This document shows, piece after piece, positions 31,516 to 43,798 of a stretch of 64,000 bases of DNA. The first letter of the stretch is position 1; every line of letters starts with the position of its first letter. The translations under genes were made by a program, and so were the position numbers. Below the pieces are notes generated by a model. The model saw nothing but the letters and a program-made list of their open reading frames with translations, ran no database searches and was not told where the DNA came from. Source of the stretch: Verpa conica (taxonomy: Eukaryota; Ascomycota; Pezizomycetes; Pezizales; Morchellaceae); contig JAUFSD010000024.1 of assembly GCA_033030425.1 (NCBI GenBank), forward strand, positions 62,001 through 126,000, read 5' to 3'.

Positions 31516-34234
31516 GTCAAGTTCTGGCAGAGGCCACGCAGAAACTGATTAGAGATTGATGAGTTGCAGAGGTGGGGCAAGGCTGTAGGATTCGGTTGGT
31601 CCAGGGAACCTGAGGCAGTCCGGGATAGATGTAACAGGGGTCAGCCAAATATTGGTATCTCGGTTCGAGGGCGACCTCCTGTAGGTAGGGCTGTAGTTAA
31701 GTTGATCATAGTATGCGATTAGCCCTGTATCCCATAAAATCGGTAATATTACTACGTACCTCTTTTTCTGTTGCTTTGTTTGTGGGATTTCTCTGGCACA
31801 GGGCGGTGAGCCTTAGGAATGATGGATCTTTGTAGTAGTGAAATGTTGTTGTTTGATTGATAGGGAGGGAGAATTGCGCTGCCGATGTGAAGCAGTCTAG
31901 GCACTCGGGTCTGGGAGGGAAGGATATATGCGCTTATATATTCACTCCCTAGCGGGAACAGGAGAGTTTCTTGTAGGATACCGAGGTGGTGAGGGTCGTT
32001 GGGTTGGGAACCCTGAAACATGGAGGTTAAGTGATCTAAAGGAACAAGTGCTGCGAGCTTAGCTGTTCCTCATAAGATATTTTCTAGTGGCTGTCAGCAG
32101 TGTCCTATCATATCAATTACCATATAGCTCCCTCATGGATTGGATGGTAGCAGCAATACCTGCGTTTCCGTGCAGCTCCACGACCAAGAGGAAAGAAGCC
32201 CAGATAGAAATATTGAGAAACCAGGGTCTGATTATAGGGTCTTTTGGTCTTTTTTGCCACTGCACATGGCACAAAAGATGATATAGAAGTCAAGAGGCGA
32301 TCAACCATTGTGATCCTCGATCTTTACTCATACTGCAGAGTAGCTACACACGCGCAGTGCATGAGCTGAAAATTGCCCACGATCAAATAAGAACCTATGT
32401 ACAGTTCCCGGCAGAATTATTGTGGAAACATAGCCAATGCTGACGCTGGAATCTTCGCCGAGAACCAAGGAGGCCAATCAAGGACATTAGTGTTGCACGC
32501 CACACTTCCACAATATGTCGAGTCAGAACACATAAGGTGATGATTACATAACCATCACGTGACAGAACCTATTACCGATTTCTACTGCAGGGCGGACCAA
32601 TGCTCTTTTCCCTTTCAGTAATCGTAGAAGTTGTAGGCTTCCCAGCAAGGCAGTAGTGAACAGCTTAACTTACACGAAACGAACACTACATGTCTAACAT
32701 ATCAATATAGGCCCCTCAGTGGTGGTAAGTAGGCTAATAAGTAGATATCACTGTACGCGCATAGACTCAACGGACTAATTCAGCATAACTAGGCGCGTTC
32801 ACATAATATAGCCTTACAACGACCTATTATTACTTACTAAAACGGCCTATTACTACTTACCACAACGACCTAAAAACCCAAGCCGCCAGAAAGGCCACCA
32901 CAAGCAATATTATGATCGACACGAGAATAGAAACTTCGAGTAAATATTATGAATAGATATTTATCATACTGTTACCTAGTTCTGTTCTGTTATATTTTCT
33001 CGTAGGCTTGATAGTAGCTATTACTAGTTTTGTGCTTGTCCTAGTATTTATTCTCTTTTATACGGTCATGAGCACTCCGAGGTCCCCGGATCACACTAAA
33101 GGTAACAATATGGTAGCTATTAGGAACCTACAATCAAGGTCCCAAATATCACGTGGGGTATCGAGGTATCTCGCGATCTAGCGGTGTTTCGGGGGTCCCG
33201 GGGTCCGTAGGATTTCATGAGACAGTCCATGGCTCAGTATTATAAAAATTAAGCCAGGCATTTAACTGAAAATCTCGAAACTACCTATATCTAAAGAAAA
33301 TCTAGGAGTTACACTACTATGTTACGAAATTTCTTCGTAAAAGGGGTATAGAAATCTAAAGCCTTCGCTAGAAAATAATGTGTATACTGAACCACATCTC
33401 TTCACCGAACTATTAACCTATCACATATAAGTGAGATTATTATACCCTATCTTTTTACTATCAAGCCTGGACTATATCCGACTATCGTACGATAGATATC
33501 TGCTGCCCAAAGAGTCGTATGACGGTTTCCGCATCATAGGGGTGTTCATGAGCTGTGAAAAGGAGGCTAGATAGTTGTAGTTTAAGGGGGGTCTCGGTGC
33601 TTCAGAAATTATAACGCCTGCGTATATAGCGTTCACGCCACTGATACATCTATACGGTACAATTTCTGCTAGATACGATATAAGAATACGACTGGGGCGG
33701 AGAAATCTCCGAAGCCGATGCCGACGTCTAGAGGCTTTCTAAATACGGTTTAGTGAGGCTCTTCATAGTATTAGGGTGGAGCGCCCAAGACACTTGAACC
33801 ATCCTGTAGCAGCACGTCTTAACTTTTCCCCCAAGAATAGTCAAAGAGAGTTGATATTTTTTTGTAGATAAAACTGTGAATATAAAAGCGAGAGTAGTCT
33901 TTATATGTACAGCTAGGCACTACGTGTTGTTTTTGGGTAATTAATTAATTGTTGCCAAACATCGGTAGGTACGCGCCGTCGCACCGTCAAACCGATGCTT
34001 ACCCCTGGCCTCTGGATATCTAATCAATTGCTACAGGGATTCACAGCGAACACGAGAGCGAGCCCTCAGCCTTATGAAGGTATGAACAGGCCTGCCAAGA
34101 GCCCCGCCAGTAACATGCATTCCCCTACAGGCAGAATTAAGTGGACACCTAACACGAAATGTACATAAAGCTCCCAGCAGCCATGTGTGTGTTTGAGTAT
34201 CACTACCATTCATTCACACTGCACAGTACCTATC
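31516..34234. other. Gene-free stretch between divergent genes
   Basis: No gene is supported. It separates the leftward ankyrin-CorA gene from the rightward oxidase gene and should hold both promoters. A weak inverted pair built on GTGGTAAGTAG (about 32722 and 32860) may be a small TIR element. Confidence 0.4.
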
Positions 34235-35936
34235 ATGAAGACTTCTTCAATTGCACTCTCTGCTCTGGCGTCGTTGGGCTCTCTGGGCTTTGCGAACGCT
34301 TATAGCGACGATGGGCTAAAGCTACTTGGCTCAGAGATCGGGCTGTCGGTGACCCAGATTAATTCTTTAGTGGGCTTGTACGGAGAAAACGATGTGCATC
34401 TAGCTTGTACGATGATATATACTCTCTTCCCGTATGTCACAAAGCTCCCCGACGAGACAATGGCGCATAAAGTCATGTCTAAGGTCAATTGGTAAGTGAC
34501 TACAGACTATATACCCTTTCCTCCCGCAGATATGGGAATTAAAAAAAAGCTTACATCAACCTAGGTCAACCCGCGCACATCTTTCTCCCACATGCATATA
34601 CTCCCCCGAGTCAGCGGAGGCTGCCGCAATTGGTGTCAAGATTGCTTCTTTCCTGACTACGCCATTTGCTATCAGGAGTGGGGGCCACACTCCCGAACCC
34701 GGACCCGCTTCAATTAACGGGGGGATTCTATTCTCCCTCGATAACCTAAATCAGGTCGAAATCGATAAGGAGAAGAATATCGCCAGTATTGGTCCCGGGA
34801 ATACATGGAGTCGGGTATACGGAGAGCTTGAGAAGGAAGGGTTCCTGGTTACGGGGGGACGTGTCTCACCCGTAGGAGTTGGCGGACTGGTTACCGGAGG
34901 TATGCATATTTAATCCCTTACAGCTCCAGCCCACACTGACTCTCTAGGGGGGCTATCATTCTTCTCCGGCACAGAAGGCTTCGCAGCAGACACCGTCCAA
35001 AACTTCGAAGTCATCCTCAGCGACGGCAGCATCGTCAATGCCAACGCGACCTCCAACCCCGATCTATGGTGGGCCCTAAAAGGCGGGGGCAACAACTTCG
35101 GCATCGTCACACGATTCGACATGAAAGCCATCCCCAAACCCGACGGCCTCATCTACGGCGGAAACCTCTACTTCCTCCCCTACCAGTACCCCGAAGTACT
35201 CAAGGCCGTCGCAGAGTTCCAAGAAAACGGCCAGATCAATGACCCCAAAGCAGCCATCACAATCTCCTTCGTCCGGATGCCTTCCGAGACACAAGAAATC
35301 TGCCTCATCAACGTCTTCCACCAGGACCCCACAGAGACGGTTCCCCATTCTCTACAGGGGTTCTTTGATATAGGCCCGATCCAGAACACCGTCACTACCC
35401 AGCCGCTTAGCACTTTTGTTGCCGAGGTGTATGGGATTGTCGCACAGGCGCCGCAGATGCGACAGATGTTCAAAAACTCGGCTATACGCGTGAGTCCCGA
35501 GATGTACCAATACGTGGTTGATGAATACAAAGCCAGCTACGAGCCGCTCAATAGCACCCCTGACATCCTCACCGCGCTGACATACCAACCAATCTCTACT
35601 GCAATGGTTGATGTAGCGAACTCCACCGGGGGCCGCGCAATGGGGGTGCCGAGGGAGCCGCATGTGTGGTTTTGTCTTAGTACACAATGGACGCGGGAAA
35701 CAGACGATAAGCTGATTCTTGAGACCGCGAAAAAATTCCTTGGGAAGATCGAGAAGAAGGCGAAGAAGTTGGGTGTATGGGAGGAGTTCAAGTATCTGAA
35801 TGATGCGTCGGTGGATCAGAATGTTATGCAGAGTTATGGAAAGGAGAATCTAGAGAAGATGAGAGAGGTCGCAAGTAAATATGATGAGAAGGAGGTATTT
35901 CAGAAGTTGGTGCCAGGGGGGTATAAGCTGAAATAG
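34235..35936 (+). CDS. Secreted FAD-linked oxidoreductase, berberine-bridge-enzyme-like, 526 aa
   Basis: Exons are 34235-34491, 34565-34899 and 34948-35936; the sum is 527 codons including stop. The start at MKTSSIALSA gives a clean signal peptide of about 20 residues. The FAD-binding domain shows RSGGHTPEPG, in which His127 is the expected site of covalent FAD attachment, then GGLVTGGGLSFFSG across the second intron and GGGNNFGIVTRFD. The substrate domain and a BBE-type C-terminus follow. Family members oxidise alcohols, sugars or phenolic and alkaloid substrates with O2, and many work in fungal secondary metabolism. The second covalent FAD link (a Cys in some members) is not evident. The next gene, 800 bases downstream on the same strand, is a P450, so a shared pathway is possible but unproven. 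Confidence 0.9.
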
Positions 35937-36737
35937 TGGAGGGGTGTGTTTTATATGTACAGAGTTTGTCTTTATTACTATAGGTCATAAATATAACAAA
36001 GAACTTTAAGGCCTTGCGTTCGGACCCGCGGAATACTCTCTCCTCCAGATATCAACCTGTTGAAGAGTATATTTCTTGTTTTATATCCTACGTATGACAG
36101 CATCACTCGAGACGGCGATTAGAATTCCTAGATCGTTTGTTCACATATTCAACCTTCACTTCGCTCAGAGTATTATCTAAGCACCTCTGTAGAGTAGGGT
36201 AGCTAGCCAGTTATGTTGCGAGTGATGGCATATGATGAACACATGATGAATAACAGTGGAAGCTCGTAGTATAATTCGAATATAACAATAATCCGGTGGT
36301 ATAGCCTCCATGAAGCTATACCGTGAGACTTTGAGAACGAGTGCATGATATGTTTTATAATATACATCACGACAGGTACATCGCCGGAATAGGGCACACT
36401 ATACGAGAACTTACACCCACCGCGGTTAAAACTCTTAAAAAGGCTATAATATCCAGGTTATACAAAACTACAAGAAACTATGTATCAAGCTAGGAGTAAC
36501 AGAGTCTTCATAGATACACCCAGGGTATTCTAGATATAGGACGAAAGTCCCGATCTGACAGCGAGCGTCATCTCCCGAGTAAACATCTAGCTTGGTGTAT
36601 CACAACCTCACCCCAGCAAGACACACTGGCAAAAGTACCCGTAAAAGAAGGACCTTATTTCTAGACGTGCTCTGAGCGCAGAGTGTGAATATAAAAAAAC
36701 AAGTTCCCAGGGAATTGTCTTTGGGTATAGTAACATC

Positions 36738-38718
36738 ATGGATTGGCACCAACTCTACCACCTCTTGGCCTGGCCATCAATATTGATATTTTGCTGCGCC
36801 TACACGGCATGGAGGGTTCTCATTATTATCCGAAGATTATTCTTCCACCCTTTATCATCCTTCCCAGGGCCAAAGATTGCCGGTGCGTCTAGTGTTTACC
36901 GGATGTATTATTCCATATGGAAATCTGGCGAGATGCTAGCCCAGATAAGACTACTTCACAAGGAATACGGTATGAGCTCAGCTAGGAGACTATACCTACT
37001 ATACTTATAAGGTACTAATCTTGGTTGTAATAGGCCCAATCGTTCGTATCGGTCCGAACGAGGTATACCTTCTGACTCCTTCTATGTGCGTAGAATATAT
37101 TATGACCCAAATCAGCTTCATTTTAGCAACCCCGAAGTCTACCACAGTATCTACGCCTCTAGTAAGAAATTCACCAAAGACCCTCACTTCTATGCCACGT
37201 TTGCCCAAGAGAGCGCAATTTTTGGGATAATTTCGCCTTTAGCCCACAAACTACGGAGAAATCTATTATCCCCTCTCTTCTCTCGGAGGGCAACTTTAGG
37301 TATTGAGCCACTAATTCAAGCAAAGGTTCGCTTTCTAGAATTAATCCTCTTATCCACTCAAATGCTAACTTCTCAAGGTGGATAAATTCTGTATGCGGCT
37401 CTCCCAAAGGTATAGTAAGGGCAAAGCATCCAATATGTGTTTGGGATATTCTTCGATGACTATCGATATTATCAACGAGCTTTGCTACGGGAAGTGCCTA
37501 GGAGAACTTGAAGCGCTTCGCGATGATGGCTTTGAGTCACCTCTAGTCATGTCAACGAGATCTTCCATAAACTGGACTATTTGGATGTATCGGGATTTTC
37601 CATGGGTGCGGGAGGTTGTCGTTCAATTGCCAGAGAGGCTTGCCAGCATAATTACTCCATCAAACACATGGACAATCATGATGATGAAATTAAGTCAACA
37701 ACGCCCCCTACAGTTCTACTCTTACTGATTGAAATAGACTCTCGCAAATATAGTTGATAGTGTACTCCACGACCCCTCTATATGTAACGAAAGCCCCCAT
37801 CCAACAATCTTTGGACGACTTTTGAACCCCGACCTATCAAAAGGGCATGTTCTACCCTCGCGTGAGGCTTTGATTCAAGAGGCAATGGGCTTTGTTATGG
37901 CAGGAAGCATAGAGCTTACAAATGCCCTCACATATGGGACATTCCACGTGTTGAATGACCCCAAAATCCTCCTAAACTTAGTACAGGAGCTAGCTTCAAT
38001 CTGGCCGGACCCGGACCAAACAGTACGGTTTGAGGTTTTAGAGAAACTCCCATATCTGGTTAGTCTACAAGACCTTATGCGGCATCATCCCTGCAGTATA
38101 TTTACTCTTTTAGACTGGCGTTGTCAAAGAGAGCTTGCGCCTGACTCACGGTGCTGTATCTGGGCTCCCCCGGGTGGTCCCAGAAGGCGGGGTAGAGCTT
38201 GATGGAGCTCAGATTCCTGAAGGGGTATAATCCTTTCTCCCGTATATTCCTCGGTGATAAAAAATAACATTAGAATAGACTATTGTGTCGATAAGTGCAA
38301 CCTACCTCCACCTCGATGAATCAGTGTACCCCAGGAGCCAAGATTTTATCCCAGAGAGGTGGATTGGAGACAACTACAAAGACAACCTCAATAGGAATCT
38401 CGTTTCATTCTCGAGGGGCCCTCGTCAATGTATTGCAACTACGTGAATAATCCTTCTTAATAAATATAATAAGATTATATAATGCTAATAGAGATATAGC
38501 TTGGCATATATGGAGCTATACATGGCCTTTGCTAATGTATTCAGGAAATTCGATATGAAGCTCCATGATACAGGGTAAGTGGGAGGTTACTCCCCCAAGT
38601 TATAATATCAAGAACCTAACATAGAACTCACAGGCCGGAGGATTTCATATGGAAGGAGTTCTTCGGGCCGGTATTCATCAACCGGCCGCTGCACGTGTTC
38701 ACAAAACCACGGAGATAG
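36738..38718 (+). CDS. Cytochrome P450 monooxygenase, 508 aa
   Basis: Nine exons restore a full-length P450: 36738-36969, 37034-37062, 37116-37325, 37378-37693, 37754-38058, 38114-38224, 38279-38442, 38500-38574 and 38634-38718. They sum to 509 codons. A membrane anchor occupies residues ~8-30, followed by the proline hinge [10 protein letters not shown]. Also present are VRIGPNE, the I-helix at about 312-318, the ExxR motif KESLRL, the FIPERW block and the heme loop [11 protein letters not shown] with Cys452 as iron ligand. These are ER-bound oxygenases fed by P450 reductase. The I-helix reads AGSIELTN where AGSDTT-like sequence is usual, so the normal acid-threonine pair is altered. The donor at 37694 (GTCAAC) is unusual. 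The overall sequence resembles P450s of fungal secondary metabolism; the substrate is unknown. Confidence 0.85.
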
Positions 38719-38925
38719 TACAAGCAAGGTTCTTGGAGAGTGTTTTGTGGACAGACAGACTGAGTTTCATTCATAATAAGTAAAAGAGCTAGCTAAGGTT
38801 GTTTTTCCAAATACCAAATGACCTTCATCTCAAACAATATGGCATTGTTTACTTGGATGGCCAAGACACAGTAGGAGCTATTGAGTTAAAAAATAATATT
38901 AGTGAAAGGTACATCTAGTGATCAT

Positions 38926-39515
38926 TTAGGTGGGGTTCTTACTGGCTCCGTAATAGATCATGCCATCACCCGGTTGAGCATCGAAAACATTATCAGTAGA
39001 TATATCCCAGATAGCATCCCCGGCATCCGAATCATAGGTAAGTTGCAAATACGGTAACTTGCAAGAGCCATAATCGTCTTGACAGCCGCCACCACAGTAG
39101 TAGGAATCACTACCGCACCACCCCTAACAGTTCTTTAGCCTTTCATAGAAACCAGTTACCATATTCATGAGGAAGAGAAACTTACAATAGGAGAGCAGCA
39201 AAGACCGGCATTCCCTGTCCCACAGGTAAAACTAATGCCTCCGCCTTGATTTGTTGGTCCGCACTGGTTGGCGTAAGTACCACTAGTGGGGGACTGAGTA
39301 CGCTTGACGAGAATACTGCGTTCAGTTAGGAATGCTTCCGGCAACGGTTCATCGCGTCTGAATACGAGATCTCGCTTGCGTGCACCGACAGCCGTACCGC
39401 TGGAAGCGTAGAATTTGAAGGGGTCGGCGGCCGCATCGGGTTTTGGGATAGCAATAGGGGTTCCGGCCACCAAGGTGGTCAAGAAAAATGCAACAGCTAC
39501 AAGAAGGAGTTTCAT
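38926..39515 (-). CDS. Small secreted protein with one hevein-type chitin-binding domain, 175 aa
   Basis: Two exons, 39515-39186 and 39123-38926, are joined by a 62-nt intron (GTAAGT...TGTTAG). The product starts with a signal peptide (MKLLLVAVAFFLTTLVAG). A pro-like region with KR dibasic sites follows. The chitin-binding domain runs from QCGPTN through LCCSPIGWCG and YYCGGGC to DDYGSC, with all eight cysteines in hevein order; the intron splits it between SPI and GWCG. The tail of about 45 residues (LTYDSDAGDAIWDISTDN) is unassigned. Such proteins bind chitin in fungal walls, as wall components or as effectors that shield hyphae. The start is chosen at the signal peptide; an upstream in-frame Met at 39665 is less likely. 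Confidence 0.8.
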
Positions 39516-42500
39516 GGTGGATGATAAGTACAGGGAGTATAGTTGAAAAAGTCCTGTAATAATTACTGAGGTGATAGAGAGAAGAAGCTCTATGGAGAAA
39601 GAAGTATCTATTGTGGATGATCTATAGCTTTTATATACAGCCTTAAAGCTATATTTCAAATTCAAAAAAAAACCGGGGATGCAACCCGAAATTTACTAAT
39701 AGTCTAAGAGAGACTGGCGCAAGAAACTACGGAATACTTTTATTGTTATGGGTCGGCTATCTTCAAGTTGCTTGTCCTCCAGATACGAGTATAAGCGAGC
39801 TAGACAGGAGCTTGGGTTTTTACTTGGACTTCTTTGATAGAATTAGTGGTTATAGGCCACAGGACGTTGATAATTTCCTAATCGGGGTCTCAATAGGCTG
39901 AACGCTTTAACCTCTAACTACCGGATGATGTATATTGAAACCCTAAACAAAGGACCTATAGGGATAACAAGCTATAATATCAGTCATTCTTTTATGTAGA
40001 TAACATAGATAGTAATGATCTGTAGTTACGTGTTCAAGCTATCCGGGCCAGTAGCGTAGGATCCTCAAGAAAACCCCCTAAGGGCTAGTTAGGATCTACC
40101 CATACAAGTTAGAACTCACGAGGCCCCAACGGGGGGTGATACACACATTCATACTAGACTGTCTAAACCAGGATCTCTTTGTCTACTCATTCCGATCAGT
40201 AAAAATTTCAGGATATAATAGGATGAAATATCTTCCTACCGAGAACGCTAACAATCTCCCCGCTAGAAATACCCCTAGACATAAAAATTCCAACACGATA
40301 AGACGCTATATTATATCTGTGTTTAGACCTGCTGATAAAATTCGGGGGCCTAATGGTTATAGAGTAGTGTTACATACACCAGTATGAATCTCCCAATGAT
40401 CTCTAAATTTTGCGAAATTATAATAGTTATATCCCTAGGCTTTAAGATCGACTACATACTCATCAAATTAACCTCCGCTAGAATACCACGAGATTCAGCC
40501 AGATAAGACTATTAGTCATTACCACGAAACTCTCATGAGAAAAGTAACAATTTGAAGAAATATCTACTATAAAAATGCTTCTCGAGGACGATCAAGTGTT
40601 GGACGATTATATTAGAGCGATAAGTCAGGTTCACGGCGGGTCAGCTTTATTCGCGTACGTACATGGGAGAGACCTACTTATCATTCTCTAACACTAACTC
40701 TCATAGGTCTATTTACTGGTTTTTTATTGTCTTTTCCACCTTACTTGTGGGGGTGATTTATTGGGGGAGTCGCCAAAACAGTGGCCTTCGGTATCACTAG
40801 AATTGTTTGCCCTACGCCAGTCTTCATATTTAGCTCTGGGGCTTGGGAGAAAATCTTCTCTAGAAATTCATCCAGCGGATGCCTCAAGACTATTAGAAGT
40901 GTTGATCTTGTGAGTTTAAGATTCTATCACATCAAATAATATCTCATTCTCAAACATCAATAACATGCTAGAGATACGGGGATGTAGCCACAAAAAATTG
41001 CACATTAGGCGAAGGAAGTAGGGACTGGCCTAAGAAACATTGGCCCCATATACTCATACCATACGCATATACGAGCCTAAGCATCTCCTTAGTTCTGAAC
41101 TATACATAACCTATTTCCTATTTAGATCTCTGGTCTAGAGCTGGGGACCTGCGAGTAACGTGATTTCACAAGTGGGTGGGAGTTGCCTTTTTACTAAGCA
41201 TTCCTCTTAACAGACTCAAATAATCATAAGACCTGAAAGTCAAATTCAAAAGAGTTGATCTATTATGTATGTCTTAGGGAGTTGGTCTTAGAGGCTTCGT
41301 AGGTGTAGTTATTACTAAGTAGATCAAACGTTACACCAAATAGGATATATCCATTATTACCTTGAGTTAATCACCCCGCAATATCTCTACTGCGCTATTC
41401 TAACTCCGCGGTAGAAGCCAATTGATTCTATATATACATACTCAACCTGCAGCCTCAATCGAATGCACTAGTCATGATCTCTGCTACGTTTGACAAGCCT
41501 CTCGAGCGGGGGTACGGTTTTACAGAAGGGACTTAATTCTGGAAGCCTTTATTAGCTTATGCATGCAAAAGGTATAACATATCACATTTACCATGCAAGT
41601 GTCTTGAGCTCTCCAGCAAAGACAGGTGACAGCAAAACAACGTCAAGAATTTTAAGCACTTTTCCTGTCAGTGCTTCCAATAGGAGATTCGGCTTGGCGC
41701 GTGAAAAGTGCAGAGACCCCCCCTCTTTCATGTTCTAGGTGTCACAAAGATGGACGTCACTTTTCTCAGGTGCAGCAGTGGGTGGATATAAATAGGTAGT
41801 TTAACAGTGCATTTCGAGAATTATATTTAGGGGAGGTAATTTGTTACAAGAATTGAATATTGGAGACGTGCATGCAGGTCCTCTCCCGCACTTATAGGAC
41901 AACAAATTGTGTCTTTTTGGACCGCGCATTTTGTACCGCGGCCGCGTGCGTTTGATAACGGTTATTGCAGGAGTATATGTAGTGATGAGGCTTAATGTCG
42001 CGTCGACGCGCGTGTAATTAGTGTTTCGGTTAAGTTTCAAATAATAGTGGAAGTTCAAGAACCTATAGTTTAAGAAGAGATTTTTGTCCTTTCATATATC
42101 AGCCACTACTTGGGAGTGCTGTTTCATAAGGTGGGGAAGGTTACTGTAAGTCGTGAATGGCAGTCGCGGACAACACCGAACACCACATCACGATGAAACA
42201 GCTCCCTTGAAGAATTGGTTTCTTACCCGACTATCAACCCAGTCATACGATCATCTGCACCGGATTTGTACGAATCTCTAGACCAGGAAATTGCACCCTG
42301 GTTTAAGCAGAGTTACACACAACTACCGATCGAGTGGGTACAAGGTAGTGCACTATCCTCAAGAGGCTCTAGAAGAAGGGTATAATCAATCTATTTTGCC
42401 AGAAGCGAGCACATCGCGAATAAGCCTGGTAGACTATTTCATAAATGCTTATGAAAACAGTACCAAAACTAGAATGGTCGCGGGTACGGTTGCGCCCTAA

Positions 42501-43798
42501 AGAAGCAGGGCATCCCAAGCTCTTTCTAGCTACAAGCTTAGAGATAGATGTAAGCTGCGCTTACTATCTTTCGATACCATGGATTATCAAGTGCACTCAT
42601 GACGAATAGACTCGCATAAGTGCTAAGATTAGACCAGTGAATGGTTAGATATAAGAGACACGAGGTGGCGCTTTGAGAACATCAGACCAAAGCTCCAGCT
42701 TAGGTAGTAAGCTCAGCGTGAGTGTGAATATGTAGGTACCTAGCTATCTTGAGCGTAGACATGTGTTGTAGAGCCCCACCAAGACTCCGGTGAATAATCA
42801 CTGACTCTATCTGTGGGTATTTTGTGTAAGTGGGCATGTCTGTGGGGATATCAACGCTCTCGGGAAGACGGCAACGGCACCAAAATGCTTATCTTTTTGC
42901 TTATCCAAGTAGGGCATACAAGGATATACTATTCGGTCGGGCCGTTTATATCTAGTTACAGATGAAGGAAATTGGACCCAAACTTAGAAGATCGGTTGGT
43001 GGTACAAGAGGTAAGTATGCAGACTTCCTCAAGCTGCAGTGGCGCGCCGTTAGAACTGGAACCTTTAGCCTGCCTGGGCCAACTGTGGGTACTTGCGCCT
43101 GGTGGGGAATTATTCCAACGTAATTTCTGTGTGGCGATGTGGCTGTGTAGGATTATTCCCAGCTGTATTATCTTCACCGCCATCCACAGCATAACGCGTT
43201 GAAGCGCCTATTGTATATGTTTCGCCCAAACAATAGTGTTTAACCTCGGTGTCTACCTGTGATAAGAGTCTCCCACGATATGGAATACTATACAAAACCT
43301 CCCCACGTTACATGTCCAACGGTGAATCTCCAAAGCAGATTAAAGACTGATAATCTTTCCCTGGTTAGCTTAATGCCCAGGGTTCAGATATAAGACCATA
43401 CCCTTCTTCACGGAACACTACTGGTTATCCTAACCCCGCATGTCCGAGGCTGGTTATCTATCCATATGCGTACACATGTCCGGCTGTGCAGCTCAGCAGC
43501 GAATCAAGTGTAGATCAATTCCTGGCAACTCGCAGCGACGACCACCTTCTTCTATGAGCCAGGTCGGAATGATGATGACCACTTACTTCTATTCCTGGAG
43601 GGGTTATTCTCCTGTAATTATTATCAGTAGCTCCCCTCAAAAAGGATCACATGTCCGCACCCGATATTTTGTTTTCTCACTAGAAAATCGTCTGCCCTGC
43701 CTGAGACTTAATCTCACACACGACCATTTTCTCCCCCGTGGGGTCAAACTTCTCAAATTCTAAACGTCGATTGCGGAACGTACAGCTTTTAAACTACC
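39516..43798. other. 4.3-kb gene-free stretch
   Basis: I found no gene here with motif or splice support. Open frames are short and unlinked. The last few hundred bases contain short pyrimidine-rich runs, as in fungal promoters, before the UNC93-like start. Confidence 0.4.

Noticed and set aside
36738..38718. The P450 first looked like a frameshifted pseudogene with unlinked fragments.
   Set aside because: Eight introns restore every motif, and the exons total exactly 509 codons.
40560..41000. A weak coding-like stretch (MLLEDDQVLDDYI...) in the 4.3-kb gap.
   Set aside because: The frame is short, could not be linked to further exons, and shows no known motif.
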